From the NCBI GenBank assembly GCA_028705785.1, contig JAQWCT010000092.1, positions 1-9,315 on the forward strand: a DNA stretch of 9,315 bases, written 5' to 3'. Below the pieces are notes generated by a model. That model was not told the origin of the DNA, made no database searches, and saw only the letters and a program-made list of their open reading frames with translations. A program made the position numbers and the translations under genes. The DNA comes from Sulfurospirillaceae bacterium (GTDB lineage: Bacteria; Campylobacterota; Campylobacteria; Campylobacterales; Sulfurospirillaceae). Shown in pieces: positions 5,911-9,315 of the stretch. Every line of letters starts with the position of its first letter. Within the stretch, counting starts at the first letter, position 1.

Positions 5911-7566
5911 ATGTTTATGTCACATCAATCCTTACATGAGGCTATCAACTCAATTATCGCTACATGTAATCTCATGCCAGAAGTTTTTCGAGATGGCATC
6001 ATTTTGTGTGATAGGGCAAAAGAAACTATCCATGTGAGTGAAAAAGTATGTGTATTTACAGGATACACACAAGAAGAATTAAGCAAAAACAATCTTTTTT
6101 CACTCATCGCAAATTGCTCCACTCTTTTCCAAAAAGATACGGTTCAATTTGCAACATCCATCAAATCCAAACAAGGGCAGATGATACCTATTATTGTGTA
6201 TCCTAAAGTTATTCAGCTTCATGAGCATACTTTATTTCTCTTTATTCTGCAAAAACAGTTGGCATTAAAACTACCTCTTAAAAGTTACTTTTTAGCACAA
6301 TTTCCCAATCGTTTTTTATTTTTACACGAAATGCTGCGGCATGCTATAACACATAGTCATGAAAATAATACCTATGGGGCATTACTCTTGCTTGATATTA
6401 ATAATTTTAAAATTATTAATCATGTTAAAGGACATACTATTGGTGATTATGTTTTAACTGATATCGCCAAAAGAATCTCATTGGTTGTCAATACGCTGAG
6501 TGTTGAGCATCTCAATGGCGATGAATTTGCAATTGTTTTCCAAACACAATCAAAGCGCTATCATAATGCCGAAGAAAAAATACGAATCTTATCCACCAAA
6601 ATATTAAAAGCTATTCAAGAACCTATCCTCATTGAAAATCAATCATTTATTTTAACCGCAAGCGTTGGTGTCGTTCCTTTTTTAGGCGAACAATATACAC
6701 CTGAAAAAATAATCCAATATGCAGATGCCGCACTGCATGAAGCTAAAAAATATGGACGCAACTCAACACATTTTTTTAGTCCACTGCTACAACAAAAACG
6801 CGAAGATAAAGCTACATTATTAGAACGCCTCCAATATGCTATTTTGCATCAACAGATGAGTATCTTTTATCAAAAACAGTGGAAACATACAATCAAAAAC
6901 AATGGCATAAATGTCATTGGTGCTGAAGCTTTAGTTCGTTGGATTGACCCAGTACATGGCATTATCACCCCTGAAAAATTTATACCTCTTGCAGAAGAGA
7001 GTGGATGTATCATCCCTCTTGGCACATGGATACTCCACGAAACTTTGAAACAGTTGAAACTATGGGAAAACGACCCTATAAAATGCGAGTGGCAACTCTC
7101 CATTAATATCAGTATTAAACAATTTGAAAGAGATGATTTTATCGCTGTTGTTCAAAATTTGGTACAGCAAACAGCCTGCAATCCCCACAAAATTCGTTTT
7201 GAATTAACAGAAAGTCTCCTCGTTCAAGATTTGACAAATTCGTTGAAAAAGATAGAAGCGCTTACCAAATTAGGTATTTCACTCTCTATTGATGATTTTG
7301 GAACAGGGTACTCTTCCCTATCCTATTTAAAACGATTGCCTATTCATGAGTTAAAGATAGACCAGTCGTTTATTCGAGATTTAATAACTGATAATGCTGA
7401 TGTCATTTTAGTCCAAACGATACTTGGCATAGGAAAACGCTTTGGACTTGATGTCGTAGCTGAAGGCGTAGAAACAAAAGAACAATATGAAATGTTATGC
7501 GAAATGGGATGTGCTTATTTTCAGGGTTATTTTTTGAGTAAACCAATCGAGGGCGCATTGCTTTAA
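5911..7566 (+). CDS. PAS-GGDEF-EAL cyclic-di-GMP phosphodiesterase/cyclase
   Basis: This 551-residue cytoplasmic protein has a PAS-like domain (about 24-112, with FTGYTQEELSKNNLFSLI), a GGDEF domain (about 125-285) and an EAL domain (about 300-547). The EAL domain looks fully active: Glu339 in EALVRW, Asn399, Glu431 (FELTES), Asp461-Asp462 (DDFGTG), Lys482 (LKIDQSF), Glu518 (VAEGVE) and Gln538 (FQGY). Cleavage of c-di-GMP is the likely main activity. In the GGDEF domain the metal Asp162 and the guanine-binding Asn170 and Asp179 are kept, but the signature reads NGDEF (202-206) and no RxxD inhibitory site precedes it, so cyclase activity is uncertain. There are no membrane segments. The start is unclear: TTG at 5899, ATG at 5911 and ATG at 5917 are in frame and none has a clear ribosome site; I chose the first ATG. 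Its closeness to the chemoreceptor stop (5896) suggests translational coupling and a joint role in linking taxis to c-di-GMP. Confidence 0.92.
   Translation: MFMSHQSLHEAINSIIATCNLMPEVFRDGIILCDRAKETIHVSEKVCVFTGYTQEELSKNNLFSLIANCSTLFQKDTVQFATSIKSKQGQMIPIIVYPKVIQLHEHTLFLFILQKQLALKLPLKSYFLAQFPNRFLFLHEMLRHAITHSHENNTYGALLLLDINNFKIINHVKGHTIGDYVLTDIAKRISLVVNTLSVEHLNGDEFAIVFQTQSKRYHNAEEKIRILSTKILKAIQEPILIENQSFILTASVGVVPFLGEQYTPEKIIQYADAALHEAKKYGRNSTHFFSPLLQQKREDKATLLERLQYAILHQQMSIFYQKQWKHTIKNNGINVIGAEALVRWIDPVHGIITPEKFIPLAEESGCIIPLGTWILHETLKQLKLWENDPIKCEWQLSINISIKQFERDDFIAVVQNLVQQTACNPHKIRFELTESLLVQDLTNSLKKIEALTKLGISLSIDDFGTGYSSLSYLKRLPIHELKIDQSFIRDLITDNADVILVQTILGIGKRFGLDVVAEGVETKEQYEMLCEMGCAYFQGYFLSKPIEGALL
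5961..5968. repeat. TACATGTA palindrome, copy 5
   Basis: Context CGCTACATGTAATC, inside the GGDEF-EAL gene (codons for ATCN). The least extended copy. Confidence 0.55.
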
Positions 7567-7570
7567 ATTG

Positions 7571-7584
7571 CTTTACATGTAAAG
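7571..7584. repeat. CTTTACATGTAAAG palindrome, copy 6 (perfect 14-mer)
   Basis: A full 14-bp palindrome 5 bases after the GGDEF-EAL stop codon. No U-tract follows, so it is not a standard terminator. Confidence 0.65.
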
Positions 7585-7634
7585 ATAAAAATAGCCTACT
7601 TTTTTATTGCTATCTTGAAAAAGAAATATTGCTG

Positions 7635-7640
7635 TATAGT
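7635..7640 (+). promoter_or_regulatory. Candidate -10 for the lipoprotein gene
   Basis: TATAGT matches TATAAT at five of six positions, about 54 bases upstream of the lipoprotein start, with a TG just before it. TTGAAA at 7615-7620 is only 14 bp away, short for a -35. The preceding DNA is T-rich, as in many Campylobacterota promoters that lack a clear -35. Confidence 0.45.
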
Positions 7641-7693
7641 GTAGACAACTGCGATGCAACAACATTTCAGCACTTTCAAATAAAGGATATCAC

Positions 7694-7855
7694 ATGAAAA
7701 AAAGCCTAACATTTATAATGCTTCTGTTTGCCGTACTTATGGTGAGTGGTTGTGAGACATGGCGTGGTGCTAAACAAGATGCATCTGATGGTGCCCAGTG
7801 GAGCAAAGACAAGGTTAATGACGGGGCTAAATACATAGAGAAAAAAACAGAATAG
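7694..7855 (+). CDS. Small entericidin-like lipoprotein (53 aa)
   Basis: The product is MKKSLTFIMLLFAVLMVSGC followed by ETWRGAKQDASDGAQW and a Lys-rich tail ending in KKTE. Residues 1-19 are a lipoprotein signal peptide with the lipobox VSGC, so Cys20 would be lipidated and the mature protein is only 34 residues, polar and without further membrane segments. The size, the lipobox and the short (T/W)RG...D.SDGA motif after the cysteine resemble the entericidin EcnA/EcnB family of small cell-envelope lipoproteins, some of which act as toxin-antidote pairs. Only one copy is present here, so an antidote role cannot be inferred. AAAGGA (7682-7687) lies 6 bases before the ATG. The coiled-coil gene starts 41 bases downstream and probably shares the transcript. 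Confidence 0.82.
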   Translation: MKKSLTFIMLLFAVLMVSGCETWRGAKQDASDGAQWSKDKVNDGAKYIEKKTE

Positions 7856-7896
7856 TTCTAAGTTATAGCTATTTCGATTAATACAGGAGAAATATT

Positions 7897-8184
7897 ATGA
7901 ACACCATAGAAATATACAAACAAGAAATTGAAGCCGAGTTGGATCTTGCACGAGAAAAATTAGATGAACTTAAAGCCAAAATAAGAAGTTTTTCGGATGT
8001 AGAGCGCATCGAGTCTCTTGAAGACATCGAAGAACTTGAGAAGATTGCGAGTGAGATGAGGACTAAGATACAAGACTTTAATGAAAGTATGGAAGATTCT
8101 TGGGTACAAATCAAAGGCGATATTGACAGCTCTCGGAACAAAATAAACGACGCTTTTGCAAGGTTAAACAGGTCATTGATTTAG
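7897..8184 (+). CDS. Small acidic coiled-coil protein (95 aa), function unknown
   Basis: The protein is almost wholly helical and highly charged, with heptad-like hydrophobic spacing over about residues 5-65 (IEAELDLAREKLDELKAKI; LEDIEELEKIASEM) and an amphipathic C-terminal segment around SWVQIKGDIDSSRNKI (68-83). It has no signal peptide, membrane segment or cysteine, so it should be cytoplasmic. The layout of coiled coil, then a Trp-containing 'SWxxIKxDID' helix and a C-terminal amphipathic helix recalls small stress-linked coiled-coil proteins such as the sll1863 group; I make that link from general appearance only. AGGAGA (7885-7890) lies 6 bases before the ATG, one of the stronger ribosome sites in the window. 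It follows the lipoprotein by 41 bases and is closed by the terminator at 8232-8272. Confidence 0.8.
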   Translation: MNTIEIYKQEIEAELDLAREKLDELKAKIRSFSDVERIESLEDIEELEKIASEMRTKIQDFNESMEDSWVQIKGDIDSSRNKINDAFARLNRSLI

Positions 8185-8231
8185 AATCTGACGACATTTT
8201 GGATTATAAATAGCCTCTTCTCTTGATTATT

Positions 8232-8272
8232 GACAATCATCTTTACATGTAAGGGTGATTGTTTGATTTTTT
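8232..8272 (+). terminator. Intrinsic terminator after the coiled-coil gene
   Basis: CAATCATCTTTA (8234-8245) pairs with TAAGGGTGATTG (8250-8261) as a 12-bp stem with two G-U pairs and a CATG loop. It is followed by TTTGATTTTTT. The stem tip is one of the TACATGTA palindromes. It ends the lipoprotein/coiled-coil unit 48 bases after its stop. Confidence 0.75.
8244..8251. repeat. TACATGTA palindrome, copy 7
   Basis: Context CTTTACATGTAAGG; forms the tip and upper stem of the terminator after the coiled-coil gene. Confidence 0.65.
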
Positions 8273-8287
8273 CCCTTCGATTTTATA

Positions 8288-8293
8288 TATAAT
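8288..8293 (+). promoter_or_regulatory. -10 element for the AlaX-like gene
   Basis: A perfect TATAAT lies 28 bases upstream of the chosen start. TTGATT (8263-8268) could act as a -35, with a somewhat long 19-bp spacer, and lies in the T-tract of the preceding terminator. Confidence 0.5.
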
Positions 8294-8311
8294 ATTCATG
8301 CATTAAACCAT

Positions 8312-8316
8312 GGAGA
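8312..8316 (+). promoter_or_regulatory. Ribosome binding site that decides the AlaX-like start
   Basis: GGAGA lies 5-6 bases before the ATG at 8322. The in-frame ATG at 8310 overlaps this site and has no purine-rich sequence before it, so 8322 is preferred. Confidence 0.6.
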
Positions 8317-8321
8317 ACGAT

Positions 8322-8963
8322 ATGCTACAAAAACTTTTTTGGAACGACCCCTATTTGAGTGAAATTCAAGCGAAAATTGAAGCGGTTGAGGGTGAGTGTA
8401 TTTACTTAGATAAGACCATTTTTTACGCATTTTCAGGCGGACAAGAGAGCGATTTTGGAACCATTGGTGGCGTTGAAGTCTTAGAAGCGATGAAAGAAGG
8501 TACCAACATTCGGTACACCCTCAAAAGTGGATATGCGCTTCAAGTGGGTCAAGAAGTAGCGGTAAAGATCGACTGGCAGAGGCGTTATAGCCTGATGCAA
8601 CACCATTTCGCCGCGGAATTAATCCTGGAACTCCTCTATCAAGAGCTAGGTTCTGTGGAAAAAATCGGCGCACACATCGCCCAAGATAAAGCTAGAATTG
8701 ATTTTTTTTGGCATGAAAACATTAGCACCTTGTTTCCCCTCCTTCTTCTTAAAGCAACGGAACTAATCAATAAAAACCTACCCATCAAAAGTGACTACAG
8801 CGACATTGCAAACCAAAGACGCTACTGGGAAGTCGATGGTTTTGCACAAGTTCCTTGTGGAGGAACGCACCTAAAACGCACGGGCGAAGTAGGTCAACTC
8901 TCCTTAAAACGCAAAAATATAGGTAAAGGCAAAGAGCGCATTGAAATTTATTTGGATAAATAG
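8322..8963 (+). CDS. AlaX-like alanyl-tRNA editing protein with altered zinc site
   Basis: This 213-residue protein resembles the free-standing AlaX editing domain, related to the editing part of alanyl-tRNA synthetase, which removes Ser or Gly wrongly attached to tRNA-Ala. The N-terminal part has FSGGQESDFGTIGG (37-50), equivalent to the Gly-rich GGGQxxDxG motif of the family. The C-terminal zinc motif CGGTH (Cys179, His183) in VPCGGTHLKRTGEVG is canonical. The first zinc motif, normally HTAxHLL (HxxxH), reads HHFAAEL: His95 is kept but the second His is Glu99 (GAA codon). Glu can bind zinc, so activity may persist with changed coordination; loss or change of function is also possible. The start at 8322 is favoured over 8310 by its ribosome site. 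It has its own promoter and is followed 29 bases later by the acetyltransferase gene. Confidence 0.88.
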   Translation: MLQKLFWNDPYLSEIQAKIEAVEGECIYLDKTIFYAFSGGQESDFGTIGGVEVLEAMKEGTNIRYTLKSGYALQVGQEVAVKIDWQRRYSLMQHHFAAELILELLYQELGSVEKIGAHIAQDKARIDFFWHENISTLFPLLLLKATELINKNLPIKSDYSDIANQRRYWEVDGFAQVPCGGTHLKRTGEVGQLSLKRKNIGKGKERIEIYLDK

Positions 8964-8974
8964 CTATTTGTATT

Positions 8975-8982
8975 TACATGTA
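8975..8982. repeat. TACATGTA palindrome, copy 8
   Basis: Context ATTTACATGTAAAGGA, in the gap before the acetyltransferase gene; its right arm runs into that gene's ribosome site. Confidence 0.65.
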
Positions 8983-8992
8983 AAGGAATTTT

Positions 8993-9315
8993 ATGAACAT
9001 CGTTCCGATTTGTGAAAAAGATTTTCATCAGTTTTGGCCTGAATTTGAGGTGATCATTCAAGCCCAAGAAACCTATGCGTACGAACCAAATATGACCTAT
9101 CAGGAAGCCTATACCTTATGGTGTGAAGTACCGCAAGTCTGTTTTGTAGCCAAAGAGGGCGAAACGATACTCGGCAGTTACTTCCTCAAAGCAAACGGTA
9201 TGGGACCGAGTTCACATATCTGTAACTGTGGGTATATGGTCTCCTCCAATGCAAGAGGTAAAGGCGTAGCGCGCGCGCTTTGTGAACACAGCCAAGAAAT
9301 GGGTCGCTCCTTAGG
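8993..9315 (+). CDS. GNAT-family N-acetyltransferase, 5' part (runs off window)
   Basis: The first 107 residues of a GNAT acetyltransferase are present. A first helical region (FHQFWPEFEVIIQAQETY) is followed by AYEPNMTYQEA, then FVAKEGETILGSYFLKAN (strands 2-3), the conserved central strand ICNCGYMVSSNARGKG and helix 3, VARALCEHSQEMGRSL. Arg88-Gly89-Lys90-Gly91-Val92-Ala93 is the acetyl-CoA pyrophosphate loop. The substrate cannot be told; the YAYEPNMTYQEAY segment recalls GNATs of the 'L-azetidine/phosphinothricin' kind only loosely. AAGGA (8983-8987) lies 5 bases before the ATG and forms the right edge of a TACATGTA palindrome. The gene is 29 bases downstream of the AlaX-like gene and may share its transcript. 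It is truncated only by the window end. Confidence 0.88.
   Translation, partial: MNIVPICEKDFHQFWPEFEVIIQAQETYAYEPNMTYQEAYTLWCEVPQVCFVAKEGETILGSYFLKANGMGPSSHICNCGYMVSSNARGKGVARALCEHSQEMGRSL

Noticed and set aside
7583..7614. AT-rich inverted repeat (ATAAAAATAG / CTTTTTTAT) after the GGDEF-EAL gene as a terminator
   Set aside because: The stem has no GC core, contains a bulge, and lacks a U-tract after it.
7878..8141. Open frame of 87 codons on the minus strand opposite the coiled-coil gene
   Set aside because: The plus-strand frame has a strong ribosome site, coiled-coil pattern and terminator; the opposite frame is a Ser/Ile-rich complement of it.
8230..8235. Perfect -35 hexamer TTGACA
   Set aside because: No -10-like sequence lies 16-18 bp downstream (GGGTGATTG region), and it overlaps the terminator stem.

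Overview
The window is a low-GC bacterial segment that most resembles Campylobacterota (formerly Epsilonproteobacteria), with Sulfurospirillum or a close relative as my best guess. The reasons are a NapA whose N-terminal half recalls the Campylobacter-type periplasmic nitrate reductase, a 7TM sensor kinase with the HQWKQPLN-type H-box common in that group, and AAAGGA-type ribosome sites in AT-rich DNA. The genus is an inference from remembered family features, not from a search.

Left part, minus strand (4087 down to 1). A response regulator gene, a 7TMR-DISM histidine kinase and napA follow one another. The response regulator is OmpR-like but broken by a one-base frameshift between its receiver and its winged-helix domain. 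The kinase starts 34 bp after it. The 5' half of napA follows after an 86 bp gap; its 3' half lies outside the window. That gap holds a perfect TGACTTAAGTCA palindrome placed exactly where a class II Crp/Fnr-family activator would sit for a plausible -10. The response regulator has its own promoter with an 11-bp-period direct repeat, laid out like the Pho box of OmpR/PhoB-family regulators.

Middle, plus strand (4295-7566). Divergent from the regulator lies a methyl-accepting chemotaxis protein, followed after a few bases by a PAS-GGDEF-EAL protein of cyclic-di-GMP metabolism. The chemoreceptor's periplasmic helix carries a motif (IKNAGYIRSLS) that aligns with the nitrate-binding P-box of NarX/NarQ and PilJ/McpN-type sensors, including the Gly-x-x-Arg that contacts nitrate. 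Next to napA, this suggests a locus that couples nitrate respiration, gene regulation, taxis and possibly the motile-sessile switch.

Right part, plus strand (7694-9315). A 53-residue entericidin-like lipoprotein and a 95-residue coiled-coil protein form a small pair that ends in an intrinsic terminator. An AlaX-like alanyl-tRNA editing protein follows, with one zinc-ligand His replaced by Glu, and then the start of a GNAT acetyltransferase that runs off the window.

Throughout the window the palindrome TACATGTA, often extended to CTTTACATGTAAAG, occurs eight times in genes and intergenic gaps, far above the roughly 0.3 copies expected from base composition. It looks like a genome-specific iterated palindrome. 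No RNA genes, insertion sequences or CRISPR arrays were seen, and no gene-free stretch exceeds 300 bases.
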